A stretch of DNA of 64,000 nt from Bradyrhizobium diversitatis (lineage in GTDB: Bacteria; Pseudomonadota; Alphaproteobacteria; Rhizobiales; Xanthobacteraceae). A program made the position numbers and the translations under genes. Numbering within the stretch: position 1 is the first letter of the stretch; each line of letters starts with the position of its first letter. Below, piece after piece: positions 45,839 through 54,483 of this stretch. The stretch is from positions 124,001 to 188,000 of the forward strand of contig NZ_JACEGD010000002.1 of the NCBI RefSeq assembly GCF_016031635.1, read 5' to 3'. The notes under the pieces are model-generated. The model saw only the letters and a program-made list of their open reading frames with translations. It did no database searches and was not told the origin of the DNA.

Positions 45839-47839
45839 ATGATCGCCGTTGCGCTATGGTCGGTGGCGGCTCTGCTGGCGCTGGCGCCTGCGGGAATCGT
45901 GCTGTCGACGCGCCCGCGCGGCTCGATCATCCTCTACGGCGGATGCCTGATCGCCACATCGACGCTATGTGTCACGGCGCTGTCCGGTCTGCTCTTTTTC
46001 CCTCATCTGGCGCCGAGTGCGACACTGCCGATCGGCCTGCCCTGGCTCGGTGCCCATTTTCGGCTCGATGCGCTGTCCGCCTTCTTCCTCGTCGTCGTCA
46101 ACCTCGGCGGCACCGCTGCGAGCCTCTTCGCGCTCGGCTACTTCAGGCACGAGGACTCCCCCGGCCGCGTGCTGCCATTCTATCCCGCCTACCTCGCGGC
46201 GATGAACGTCGTCGTGCTGGCAAACGACGCCTTCAGCTTCCTGGTGGCCTGGGAATTCATGTCGCTGACCTCCTGGGCGATGGTGGTGTCGCATCACCGG
46301 GAGGCCGAGAATGTCCGCGCTGGCTACATCTATCTCTTGATGGCAAGTTTCGGCACGCTGGCGCTGCTGCTGGCTTTCGGCCTGCTCGCCAGCGGCGCCG
46401 GATACGATTTCGATGCGATCCGAGCCTCGCATCCTTCCGCCGCGCTGAGCGGCGTGGTGGTGATCCTCGTGCTGCTGGGCGCCGGCTCCAAGGCTGGCCT
46501 GGTGCCGCTGCACGCCTGGCTGCCGCTCGCCCATCCCGCCGCGCCCAGCCACGTCTCCGCCCTCATGAGCGGCGTCATGACCAAGGTCGCCGTCTACGGC
46601 TTCGTGCGCATCGTCTTTGATCTCGTGCCAGAACCGGTGTGGTGGTGGAGCATGATGGTGCTGCTGGTCGGCGGTCCGACGGCGACGCTGGGCGTGCTCT
46701 ATGCGCTGATGCAGCGCGATATCAAGCGCGTGCTCGCCTATTCAACGATTGAGAACATCGGCATCATCTTCACCGGCCTCGGGCTGGCGCTGGCTTTCAA
46801 GGCGGAAGGGCTCGACTGGGTGGCGGCGCTCGCCTTCACGGCGGCGATGCTGCACGTCTTCAATCATGCGCTGTTCAAGAGCCTGTTGTTCTTCGGCGCC
46901 GGCGCGGTGCTGGGAGCGACCGGCGAGCGCGACATGGAGAAGCTCGGCGGCCTGATCCATCGCATGCCGAAGACGGCGTTCGCGATGCTGGTCGGCTGCG
47001 TCGCGATCTCGGCATTGCCGCCGTTCAACGGCTTCGTTTCGGAATGGCTGACCTTCCAGGCGATCCTGCTTTCACCGCAACTGCCCTCCTGGGGCCTCAA
47101 GCTGGTCATCCCGGCGGTCGGCGGTTTGCTGGCGCTCGCGGCCGCCTTTGCCGCGGCCTGCTTCGTCAAGCTCTATGGCATCAGCTTCCTCGGCCGGCCG
47201 CGCTCGGATGTCGCGGCGTCAGCGCATGAGACTGACCGCTTCTCGCTGACCGCAATGTTCGCGCTTGCCGCCTTCTGCCTCATTGCCGGTATCCTGCCCG
47301 GGCTGTTCATCGACGCACTGGCGCCGGTGAGCAAGGATATGGTCGGCAACATCATGCCGCATCAGGTCGGATTGCAGTGGCTCACCATCGTGCCGATCGC
47401 GGAAAGCCGCAGCTCCTATAACGGCCTTCTGGTGTTCCTGTTCGCGGCACTCTGCGGCACGACGGCGGCGACAGCCATTCACCGTCTCGCCTCCGACCGC
47501 TTACGCCGTGCGCCGGCCTGGGATTGCGGCTATCCCGACGCGGACCCCGCGATCCAGTACTCGGCCTCCAGCTTCTCGCAGCCGATCCGCCGCGTGTTCG
47601 GCAGCGTCATCTTTGGCGCACGCGAGATCGGCGAGATGCCGCCGCCGTCCTCGCCGCTTCCTGCGCGGCTCCAGGTCGAACTGCACGATCTGATCTGGGA
47701 CGGGCTGTACGCGCCGATCGCAAAGGCCATCGGCTTTGCGACCGACCGCATCAATATCCTGCAGTTCTTCAGCATTCGCCGCTACCTGACGCTGGTGTTC
47801 GTGGCCCTGGTCGTGCTGCTGCTGGTGGTGGCCCTATGA
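45839..47839 (+). CDS. hyfB: Hydrogenase-4/complex I-like proton-pumping subunit HyfB (NuoL/M family)
   Basis: The 666-residue product has about 15 membrane segments. Conserved parts of the antiporter-like family are present: AWEFMSLTSWAMVVSHH, the glutamate of helix 5 (VAWEF), GAGSKAGLVPLHAWLPLAHP with the lysine, and NHALFKSLLFFGAGAVL. A GAGGAG site precedes the ATG. It overlaps the next gene by four bases (ATGA). It would move protons across the inner membrane. It is the first structural gene of a six-gene operon. Confidence 0.92.
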   Translation: MIAVALWSVAALLALAPAGIVLSTRPRGSIILYGGCLIATSTLCVTALSGLLFFPHLAPSATLPIGLPWLGAHFRLDALSAFFLVVVNLGGTAASLFALGYFRHEDSPGRVLPFYPAYLAAMNVVVLANDAFSFLVAWEFMSLTSWAMVVSHHREAENVRAGYIYLLMASFGTLALLLAFGLLASGAGYDFDAIRASHPSAALSGVVVILVLLGAGSKAGLVPLHAWLPLAHPAAPSHVSALMSGVMTKVAVYGFVRIVFDLVPEPVWWWSMMVLLVGGPTATLGVLYALMQRDIKRVLAYSTIENIGIIFTGLGLALAFKAEGLDWVAALAFTAAMLHVFNHALFKSLLFFGAGAVLGATGERDMEKLGGLIHRMPKTAFAMLVGCVAISALPPFNGFVSEWLTFQAILLSPQLPSWGLKLVIPAVGGLLALAAAFAAACFVKLYGISFLGRPRSDVAASAHETDRFSLTAMFALAAFCLIAGILPGLFIDALAPVSKDMVGNIMPHQVGLQWLTIVPIAESRSSYNGLLVFLFAALCGTTAATAIHRLASDRLRRAPAWDCGYPDADPAIQYSASSFSQPIRRVFGSVIFGAREIGEMPPPSSPLPARLQVELHDLIWDGLYAPIAKAIGFATDRINILQFFSIRRYLTLVFVALVVLLLVVAL

Positions 47840-48792
47840 ACGAGCTGCGCGACATCCTCTCCCAGGGCGCGCAGATGTCGCTGGTGCTGGGACTCGCGCC
47901 GCTGCTGACGGGTTTCGTGCGGAAGGTGAAGGCTCGGCTGCTACGCCGGCGCGGACCGCCGCTGCTCCAACCTTATCGCGACCTCATTCGCCTGATGCGC
48001 AAGGATGTCGTGCTCGCGGACACCGCATCCTGGCTGTTTCGCGTCATTCCGTATCTGATCTTCGCGGGCACCTGGGTCGCCGCGTCGCTGGTGCCGACCT
48101 TCGGCAATGGACTGTTGTTCTCCTGGACCGCCGATCTCATCGCCATCACTGCGCTGCTCGGCAGCGCCCGCTTCTTCCAGGCGCTCGCCGGCATGGACGT
48201 TGGAACCGCCTTCGGCGGCATCGGCTCCAGCCGTGAGGTGATGATAGCCTCCCTCGCCGAGCCCGCGATGCTGATCACCGCGTTCTCGGTTGCAATGATC
48301 GCCGGCTCGACGCAGCTTCCCACGGTGGCCGAGTTCATGGGCTCGGACGCGGTCGGCCTGCGCGTGTCGTTGGGGATGGCGTTCGTGGCGCTGACCATCG
48401 TGGCGCTGGCGGAGAATGCCCGTATCCCCGTCGATAACCCCGCCACCCATCTCGAGCTCACCATGGTGCACGAGGCCATGGTGCTGGAATATTCAGGGCG
48501 GCATCTCGCGCTGATCGACTTGTCGTCGCAGCTCAAGCTTCTGCTCTATGTCTCGTTGATCGCCTGCGTGTTCCTGCCATGGGGTACGGCGACCGCAGAT
48601 GCGAGCGTTGCAAGGCTCGCTCTTGGCGCGCTGGTCTATCTCGGCAAGCTGACGGTCCTCGGCTTCCTGCTTGCCGTGTTCGAGACCGCGATCGCCAAGA
48701 TGCGCGTGTTCCGGATTCCGGAGTTCTTGGGCGCGGCGCTGATGCTGGCATTGCTTGCCACGCTGTTGCGCTTCGTGTCGGGGAGCCTCTGA
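47836..48792 (+). CDS. hyfC: HyfC/NuoH-like membrane subunit
   Basis: The ATG at 47836 overlaps the HyfB stop and gives 318 residues with eight membrane segments. The NuoH-type signature RRGPPLLQPYRDLIRLMRKD (after helix 1) and ENARIPVDNPATHLELTMVHEA (acidic loop) are present. In this family the subunit joins the peripheral arm to the proton pump; the second loop carries acidic residues for coupling. The loop is intact, so the coupling site seems functional. Confidence 0.93.
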   Translation: MNELRDILSQGAQMSLVLGLAPLLTGFVRKVKARLLRRRGPPLLQPYRDLIRLMRKDVVLADTASWLFRVIPYLIFAGTWVAASLVPTFGNGLLFSWTADLIAITALLGSARFFQALAGMDVGTAFGGIGSSREVMIASLAEPAMLITAFSVAMIAGSTQLPTVAEFMGSDAVGLRVSLGMAFVALTIVALAENARIPVDNPATHLELTMVHEAMVLEYSGRHLALIDLSSQLKLLLYVSLIACVFLPWGTATADASVARLALGALVYLGKLTVLGFLLAVFETAIAKMRVFRIPEFLGAALMLALLATLLRFVSGSL

Positions 48793-48793
48793 G

Positions 48794-49456
48794 ATGAGCA
48801 GCCTGCAATTCGATATCGCCCATCTGCTCGCCGGCTCCCTCGTGCTGGCGAGCTTCATGATGCTCTACCAGGATCGGCTCTATGCGCTGCTCAACGTCTA
48901 TGTGCTGCATGCCGGTGTGCTGGCGCTGTCGGTGGGCTGGCAGGCCTATGTGCAGCAAGCGCCGCATCTCTATATCACGGCGCTGATCGCGCTGGTCTTC
49001 AAGGCCATCATCATCCCCGTGGCGCTGCACCGGATCATCAAGCGGCTCGGTATCCACCGCGAGATCGAGAACGTGATCGGCATCGGGTTGACCATGATGG
49101 CCGGGATAGGCCTCGTCGCGCTGTCGATGGTGGTGATGTTGCGGGTGACGCCGGGCGCCGATGCACTCGCGCGCGAGGACCTCGCCTTCGCGCTGTCGGT
49201 GGTGCTGCTCGGGCTCCTGATCATGGTTACGCGACGCAACGCCGTGAGCCAGGTCGTCGGCTTCATGTCGCTGGAGAACGGGCTGGTGCTGGCGGCAACC
49301 GGAGCCAAGGGCATGCCGCTGGTGGTGGAGATCAGCGTCGCCTTCTCGGTGCTGATCGCCTTCATCGTGATCGGGATATTCCTGTTCCGTATCCGCGAGC
49401 GTTTTGACAGCGTGGACGTGCAGGCGCTCGATCGCTTCCGGGGAGAGCGGCGATGA
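48794..49456 (+). CDS. hyfE: HyfE-type membrane subunit (NuoK-like)
   Basis: The ATG at 48794, one base after the HyfC stop, gives 220 residues with six or seven membrane segments. It resembles HyfE of hydrogenase-4, whose C-terminal part is NuoK-like (VGFMSLENGLVLAATGAKGM, with a glutamate in the membrane). It overlaps hyfF by four bases. Its small size and position match the known gene order hyfB-C-E-F. Confidence 0.9.
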   Translation: MSSLQFDIAHLLAGSLVLASFMMLYQDRLYALLNVYVLHAGVLALSVGWQAYVQQAPHLYITALIALVFKAIIIPVALHRIIKRLGIHREIENVIGIGLTMMAGIGLVALSMVVMLRVTPGADALAREDLAFALSVVLLGLLIMVTRRNAVSQVVGFMSLENGLVLAATGAKGMPLVVEISVAFSVLIAFIVIGIFLFRIRERFDSVDVQALDRFRGERR

Positions 49457-50892
49457 CGATCGATGCGCTCGGTGCGATCCTGCTGATCCCGTCCCTTTCG
49501 GCCGCTCTGCTCGCGATCCTGCCTGGCTACATGCTGGCGGCGAAGCTCAACATCGTCGCGGCGCTCGCGACCTTCCTCACTTCGCTGTCCCTGTTCGTGA
49601 TCGAGCCGACGTCTGGGCAATATCTGCTGCTTGACGACCTCAACAAGGTCTTCATAGTCCTGACGACCTTCATCGGCTTCACGACCTCGGTCTTCAGCGC
49701 GAGCTACATCCACCACGAGATCGAGATCGGGCGGTTGACGCCGGCCTTCCTGCGCTTCTATCACGCGATGTACCAGGTGCTGATGTTCGCGATGAACCTC
49801 GCGCTCGTCGCCAACAATATCGGCCTGATGTGGGTCGCGGTCGAGGTGGCGACGCTGACGACCGTGCTGATGGTCGGCATCTACCGCACCCATGAGGCGC
49901 TCGAAGCCGCATGGAAATACTTCATCCTCGGTAGCGTCGGCATCGCGCTCGCGCTGTTCGGCACGATCCTGGTCTATATGGCGGCGCGCCCTGCGGTGGG
50001 CGAGGGGCTGGACGGTATGGTATGGACGGTGCTGGTGAAGCACGCCGCACAGTTCGACCCGGCGTTGCTCAACGTCGCCTTCGTGTTCCTCTTGCTGGGC
50101 TACGGCACCAAGGTCGGCCTCGCGCCGCTGCACGCCTGGCTGCCGGATGCGCATGCCGAGGGCCCGACGCCGATTTCGGCGGTGCTGTCCGGTCTGCTGC
50201 TCAATGTCGCGCTCTATGCGCTGCTGCGCTTCAAGATGATGCTTGCGATCAACTCCGAGGCGATCGCGCCGGGTCCGCTGATGGTGACCATGGGCCTGAT
50301 CTCGGTGATCTTCGCCGCGCTGATGCTGTACCGGCGCCGCGACATCAAGCGGATGTTCGCCTATTCCTCGATCGAGCATATGGGCATCATCGTCTTCGCC
50401 TTCGGCATGGGCGGCCCGCTCGCCAATTTCGCAGCTCTGTTGCACATGGCCATGCATTCGCTGACCAAGTCGGCAATCTTCTTCGCCGTCGGTCATATCG
50501 CACAGGTCAAGGGCACACAGAAGATCGCCGAGATCGGCGGCCTCACGACGACCAGCCCCGTGCTCGGCTGGGGCCTGATGCTCGGCGTCATCGCCATCGT
50601 CGGGCTGCCGCCGTTCGGCATCTTCATGAGCGAGTTTCTGGTGGTGAGCTCGACGTTCGCCCGCGCACCCTGGCTGACGGTGATCCTGGTGCTCGGTATC
50701 ATCATCGCGCTCGGGGGGCTTTTCCTGCGGGTCGGCGTGGTGATGTTCGGCGAGCCCAAGGGCAAGACCGCACCCGCCGAAGCCTCCTACGTGCCGATGT
50801 TCACACACCTCGGATTGGTGCTGATGGCCGGCATCTATCTGCCGCCGGTGCTGGTCACCGGCTTCCAGAACGTCGCGAAGCTCCTGGGATAA
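49453..50892 (+). CDS. hyfF: HyfF-type proton-pumping subunit (NuoN/M family)
   Basis: The 479-residue product has about 13 membrane segments, with YGTKVGLAPLHAWLPDAHAE, EVATLTTVLMVGIYR, RRDIKRMFAYSSIEHMGI and LHMAMHSLTKSAIFFAVGHI. These match the antiporter-like subunits of complex I. It overlaps hyfE by four bases and lies three bases before the large-subunit gene. Together with HyfB it gives the complex two antiporter-like modules, enough for a proton or ion pump. Confidence 0.93.
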   Translation: MTIDALGAILLIPSLSAALLAILPGYMLAAKLNIVAALATFLTSLSLFVIEPTSGQYLLLDDLNKVFIVLTTFIGFTTSVFSASYIHHEIEIGRLTPAFLRFYHAMYQVLMFAMNLALVANNIGLMWVAVEVATLTTVLMVGIYRTHEALEAAWKYFILGSVGIALALFGTILVYMAARPAVGEGLDGMVWTVLVKHAAQFDPALLNVAFVFLLLGYGTKVGLAPLHAWLPDAHAEGPTPISAVLSGLLLNVALYALLRFKMMLAINSEAIAPGPLMVTMGLISVIFAALMLYRRRDIKRMFAYSSIEHMGIIVFAFGMGGPLANFAALLHMAMHSLTKSAIFFAVGHIAQVKGTQKIAEIGGLTTTSPVLGWGLMLGVIAIVGLPPFGIFMSEFLVVSSTFARAPWLTVILVLGIIIALGGLFLRVGVVMFGEPKGKTAPAEASYVPMFTHLGLVLMAGIYLPPVLVTGFQNVAKLLG

Positions 50893-50895
50893 GCG

Positions 50896-52404
50896 ATGGG
50901 CATCCTCGACAGCATCCCCCATGTCAATGCGGTGCCGTCGCACCGGCCCTGGCCGCGCGCGGTCGTGACGGAGGCGGGCTGGCAGGCGGCGATCGATCGG
51001 CTGGTCGAGGGGGGCCTCACACTGCTCGGCTTCTGGGGCGAGCCAACCGCGGTGCATATGGCGATGCTCGATGAAGGCTCTGCCGAGATCGCGGTCGTGA
51101 CCTACGCGTGTACGGGCGGCACATTTCCAAGCATCGCCAACCGACATCCGCCGGCGCTTCGGCTGGAGCGGACCATCCATGATCTGTTCGGGCTTGTTCC
51201 GGCCGCTGCGCACGATCTGCGGCCGTGGCTCGATCACGATGCCTGGGGCCAATCCTGTCCGCTCTCCGGCCGCAACGCATCGCGCGACGTGCGGCCATAC
51301 CGATTCCTGCCGGCCGAGGGCGAGGCGTTGCACCAAGTGGCGGTCGGCCCGGTCCATGCCGGGATCATCGAGCCCGGCCATTTCCGCTTCACCGCCAATG
51401 GCGAGCATGTGGTGCGGCTGGAGCAGCGGCTCGGCTACACCCACAAGGGCATCGAGTCGCTGATGCAGGGCGCGAGCCTCGAGGCCGCGGCAAAGCTCGC
51501 CAACCGCACCTCCGGCGACAGCGCCGTCGCCTATGCCTTCGCCTTTGCCCGCGCGGCGGAAGCCGCGCTCGACATCGAGGTGCCGCGGCGCGCGACGTAC
51601 TTGCGGGCGCTGATGGCGGAACTGGAGCGGCTCGCCAATCATTTCGGTGACATCGGGGCGATCTGCAACGATGCGTCGTTCGCGCTGATGCACGCCCAGA
51701 CCGGCATTTTGCGCGAGCGGACCCTGCGCGCTGCGGATGCTGCGTTCGGCCATCGCCTGATGATGGACGTCGTCTTGCCCGGTGGCTTGGCGCGCGACAT
51801 CGCGCCGGACGGTATCCCGGCGCTGCGAACGCTGCTTGCTGAAATCAAGAAGGTATTCCCGCGCCTGATCGAGCTTTATGACAACACCGCATCCTTGCAG
51901 GACCGCACCGTCACCACGGGCATCGTCAAGGCGGAGTATGCGCGCCAGTTTGGCGCCGGCGGTTATGTCGGCCGCGCCTCTGGCCGCGATTTCGATGCAC
52001 GACGCACGCTTGCTTACGCGCCCTACGATCAATTGTCGTTCGAGGTGCCGGTGCTGGAAGCCGGCGATGTCAACGCACGGGTCTGGATCCGCATCCGCGA
52101 GGTCGAGCAGAGCGTCGAGCTGATTGCGCAGATCCTCGACCTGATGGAGCCGGGCGAGATCAGCAGCGCGCCGCCGGCGGGGCGCGGCGCATGCGAAGGC
52201 CTGGCGCTGACGGAAGCCTTCCGCGGCGACGTACTGGTGTGGCTGCGGCTCGACGGCGACTTGCGCGTCGAACGCTGCCACCTGCGCGACGCCTCGTGGT
52301 TCCAGTGGCCGCTGCTGGAAACCGCGATCGAGGGCAACATCATTGCCGACTTCCCGCTCTGCAATAAATCGTTCAACTGTTCCTATTCTGGCGTGGACCT
52401 CTAA
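50896..52404 (+). CDS. hyfG: NiFe-hydrogenase-like large subunit lacking the nickel ligands (HyfG/NuoCD fusion)
   Basis: The 502-residue product joins a NuoC-like domain (about 1-150; LERTIHDLFGL at 90-100 and DLRPWLDHDAWG) to a NuoD/large-subunit domain (EPGHFRFTANGEHVVRLEQR, GYTHKGIESL). In NiFe hydrogenases the first motif RxCGxC follows this. Here it reads NRTSGDSAVAYA (203-214), with no cysteine. The C-terminal motif reads NCSYSGVDL (494-502); the CxxC pair is not formed (S496 and G499 where the ligands should be), and the protein ends there without a maturation tail. It cannot bind the NiFe centre in the known way. It is most like Ehr (energy-converting hydrogenase-related) subunits, whose role is unknown. 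Confidence 0.9.
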   Translation: MGILDSIPHVNAVPSHRPWPRAVVTEAGWQAAIDRLVEGGLTLLGFWGEPTAVHMAMLDEGSAEIAVVTYACTGGTFPSIANRHPPALRLERTIHDLFGLVPAAAHDLRPWLDHDAWGQSCPLSGRNASRDVRPYRFLPAEGEALHQVAVGPVHAGIIEPGHFRFTANGEHVVRLEQRLGYTHKGIESLMQGASLEAAAKLANRTSGDSAVAYAFAFARAAEAALDIEVPRRATYLRALMAELERLANHFGDIGAICNDASFALMHAQTGILRERTLRAADAAFGHRLMMDVVLPGGLARDIAPDGIPALRTLLAEIKKVFPRLIELYDNTASLQDRTVTTGIVKAEYARQFGAGGYVGRASGRDFDARRTLAYAPYDQLSFEVPVLEAGDVNARVWIRIREVEQSVELIAQILDLMEPGEISSAPPAGRGACEGLALTEAFRGDVLVWLRLDGDLRVERCHLRDASWFQWPLLETAIEGNIIADFPLCNKSFNCSYSGVDL

Positions 52405-52407
52405 GCC

Positions 52408-52932
52408 ATGCGCAAGACCCTGCTCGAAAGCCTCACCCATGGTTCGCTGACGGAGCCCGCTCCGGCGCCGGACGGTTCGGCGCTGGCCGAGCTTGCAGCG
52501 AAGGTCGACCGTGCTGCCCAGGCCCGGCTCGGGCGTTCTCTTGCCATTCGCGAGGTCGATGCCGGGTCCTGCAACGGCTGCGAGCTTGAGATCCATGCGC
52601 TGTCCAACGCCTTCTACGACATCGAACGTTTCGGCCTGCGCTTCGTCGCCTCGCCGCGCCATGCCGACGTGCTTCTGGTCACGGGTCCTGTGACGAAGAA
52701 CATGCGACAGGCGCTGGAGCGGACCTACACCGCGACGCCCGACCCGAAATGGGTCGTCGCGGTCGGCGGCTGCGCGATCGATGGCGGCATTTTCAGAGGC
52801 AGCTACGCCTGCGTCGGCGGCGTGTCCGAGATCGTTCCGGTGGATTTGCACATCAAGGGCTGCCCGCCGTCGCCGACGGACTTGTTGAAGGGCCTGCTGG
52901 CGCTGCTGGAGCACGTCAGCGGAAAGCGCTAA
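52408..52932 (+). CDS. hyfI: NuoB/HyfI-like [4Fe-4S] subunit
   Basis: The 174-residue product has the cluster ligands expected for the small subunit: C55 and C58 (SCNGCE), C122 (GGCAIDGG) and C152 (KGCPPSP), with an extra C135. These bind the terminal [4Fe-4S] cluster (N2-like), so electron transfer toward the large subunit appears intact although the metal centre there is missing. It follows the large-subunit gene by three bases and ends the operon. No HycB/HyfA ferredoxin or NuoI-type subunit is found in the cluster. Confidence 0.92.
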   Translation: MRKTLLESLTHGSLTEPAPAPDGSALAELAAKVDRAAQARLGRSLAIREVDAGSCNGCELEIHALSNAFYDIERFGLRFVASPRHADVLLVTGPVTKNMRQALERTYTATPDPKWVVAVGGCAIDGGIFRGSYACVGGVSEIVPVDLHIKGCPPSPTDLLKGLLALLEHVSGKR

Positions 52933-53006
52933 GCCGCGCTCACACACTCCGTCATTGCCGGCATACTGGAATCCGCGCCCGCGATGGCATCGAACAAAAG
53001 CGAGTC

Positions 53007-54290
53007 CTAATCCACCAGGATCACCCTGATGTCGTTCACGTTCGTCAGCGTCGGCCCCGGCATGAGCAGGTCGCCCGTCGCCTCGAAGAACGAGGTCGCG
53101 TCGTTGTTGTCGAGATAGGCCTGCGGCTGCAGTCCCTGCGCCTTCATCCTTGCGAACGTTGCAGCGTCGATCACCGCGCCGGCCGGGTCGGTGGGGTTGC
53201 CGGCACCGCCGTCGGCGCCGTCGGTGTCGCCTGCGAGCGCCGAGATGCCGGCGGTGTCCTGCAACAGGCCGGCGAGCGCCAGCGCGTATTCCTGGTTCGG
53301 TCCGCCGCGCCCCTGGCCACGCACGGTGACCGTGAGCTCGCCGCCTGAGAGGATGGCGATGCGCTTGCCTTGCGCACGCGCCTCGAGCGCCAGCCTGGCG
53401 TGATCGGCGGCGACCTCGCGCGCCTCGCCCTCGAGATCGGCGCCGAGATCGATGGTCTCGTAGCCGGAGGCGCGCGCCAGCTTCACCGCGGCGTCGAGCG
53501 ACTGCTTGGGCCGCGCGATCAGCTCGAAGGTCGCGCGCCCGAAGGCCGCGTCACCCGGTTTGCAGCTCTCATTGGCGGGATCGTCGAGCGCGCGGCGCAC
53601 CGCATCGTCGACGTCGAGCTTGTACTTGGCCACGATCGCGCGCGCATCCTCAAGCGTCGTCGGATCCGGCACGGTGGGGCCGGAGGCGATCGCGGAAGGA
53701 TCGTCATGCGGCACGTCGGAGATCGCGAGCGTGACGATCTCGGCGGCGTTTCTGCCGGCGCGCGCCAGCCGTCCGCCCTTGATCCGCGACAGATGTTTCC
53801 TGACGATGTTCATCTCGCCGATCGGCGCGCCCGAGCGCAGCAGCGCCTTGTTGACCGCCTGCTTCTGCGCGAAGCTGATGCCATTCGCCGGCGCGATCCA
53901 GTTGGCCGAGCCGCCGCCGGTGAGCAGCACCAGGAGCAGATCGTCAGGCCCGGTTTCGCCCGCGAGCGCGAGCGTGTCGACGGCGCCTTTCAGGCCGGCT
54001 TCGTCAGGCACGGGATGGCCGGCCTCGACCACGCGGATGCGGCGGGTCGGCACGCCGTAGCCGTGGCGCGTGGTGGCGATGCCGACCAGCCGCTCCGGCG
54101 GCAGCCCGAGCGCGTCGAGATAATGCCGCTCGGCCGCCGCGGCCATCGCGCCTGCGCCCTTGCCCGCGGCAAGGCAGATCACGCGTCCCCTCGGCGCCGG
54201 GCGCAGATGCGGCGCCAGGATCGTATTCGGATGGGCGGCGGCAACGGCGGCGTCGTAGAGCGCGCGGAGCAGGGGACGTCGGTCGGTCAT
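53007..54290 (-). CDS. ttuD: Glycerate 2-kinase (TtuD-like, MOFRL family)
   Basis: The 427-residue product has the GCKA N-terminal domain (VICLAAGKGAGAMAAAAERH, GGGSANW, and the LLVLLTGG segment) and a C-terminal MOFRL domain (ILSGGELTVTVRGQGRGGPN, QEYALALAG, ALAGDTDGADGGAGNPTDPAG). It phosphorylates D-glycerate at the 2-position in glyoxylate/tartrate metabolism. It is complete. The last ~54 residues are nearly duplicated in a remnant at 45216-45401. Confidence 0.93.
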   Translation of the reverse strand: MTDRRPLLRALYDAAVAAAHPNTILAPHLRPAPRGRVICLAAGKGAGAMAAAAERHYLDALGLPPERLVGIATTRHGYGVPTRRIRVVEAGHPVPDEAGLKGAVDTLALAGETGPDDLLLVLLTGGGSANWIAPANGISFAQKQAVNKALLRSGAPIGEMNIVRKHLSRIKGGRLARAGRNAAEIVTLAISDVPHDDPSAIASGPTVPDPTTLEDARAIVAKYKLDVDDAVRRALDDPANESCKPGDAAFGRATFELIARPKQSLDAAVKLARASGYETIDLGADLEGEAREVAADHARLALEARAQGKRIAILSGGELTVTVRGQGRGGPNQEYALALAGLLQDTAGISALAGDTDGADGGAGNPTDPAGAVIDAATFARMKAQGLQPQAYLDNNDATSFFEATGDLLMPGPTLTNVNDIRVILVD

Positions 54291-54428
54291 GACGATGGCC
54301 TTCGGCAGACTGAAGTGGCGGCGATGAGGTCGCCGGTCATCTGCCTACCGCATCGTGCGCCAAAGCGTAAGCGGCCTCTGCCATCATTCGATTGTGCAAT
54401 CGCGTGATCAAAACCGCCGCGCAAGCAG

Positions 54429-54459
54429 AAATCCCCTGCGCGACCGGCGCAGGGGATTT
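54429..54459 (-). terminator. Hairpin terminator after solute-binding gene 1
   Basis: A perfect 13-bp stem (AAATCCCCTGCGC / GCGCAGGGGATTT) with a 5-base loop lies 24 bases after the stop of the solute-binding protein gene. The AAA at its left end becomes TTT on the transcribed strand. Confidence 0.85.
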
Positions 54460-54483
54460 CCCGTCGTGCCTTTCAGGCGCCAG

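Noticed and set aside
50896..52404. Active NiFe hydrogenase (formate hydrogenlyase)
   Set aside because: The four cysteines that bind nickel are not in place, the protein has no maturation tail, and no hydrogenase maturation, ferredoxin or formate dehydrogenase gene is near.
48970..52947. Reverse open frame of 1325 codons across the hyf operon
   Set aside because: It lies opposite three well-supported hyf genes and has the composition of a shadow frame (His, Arg, Gln and Asp runs) with no known domain.
45003..53006. Recent genomic island with site-specific attachment at a tRNA
   Set aside because: No tRNA gene, integrase or exact direct repeat is seen. The ttuD ends are too different to be a fresh attachment-site duplication.
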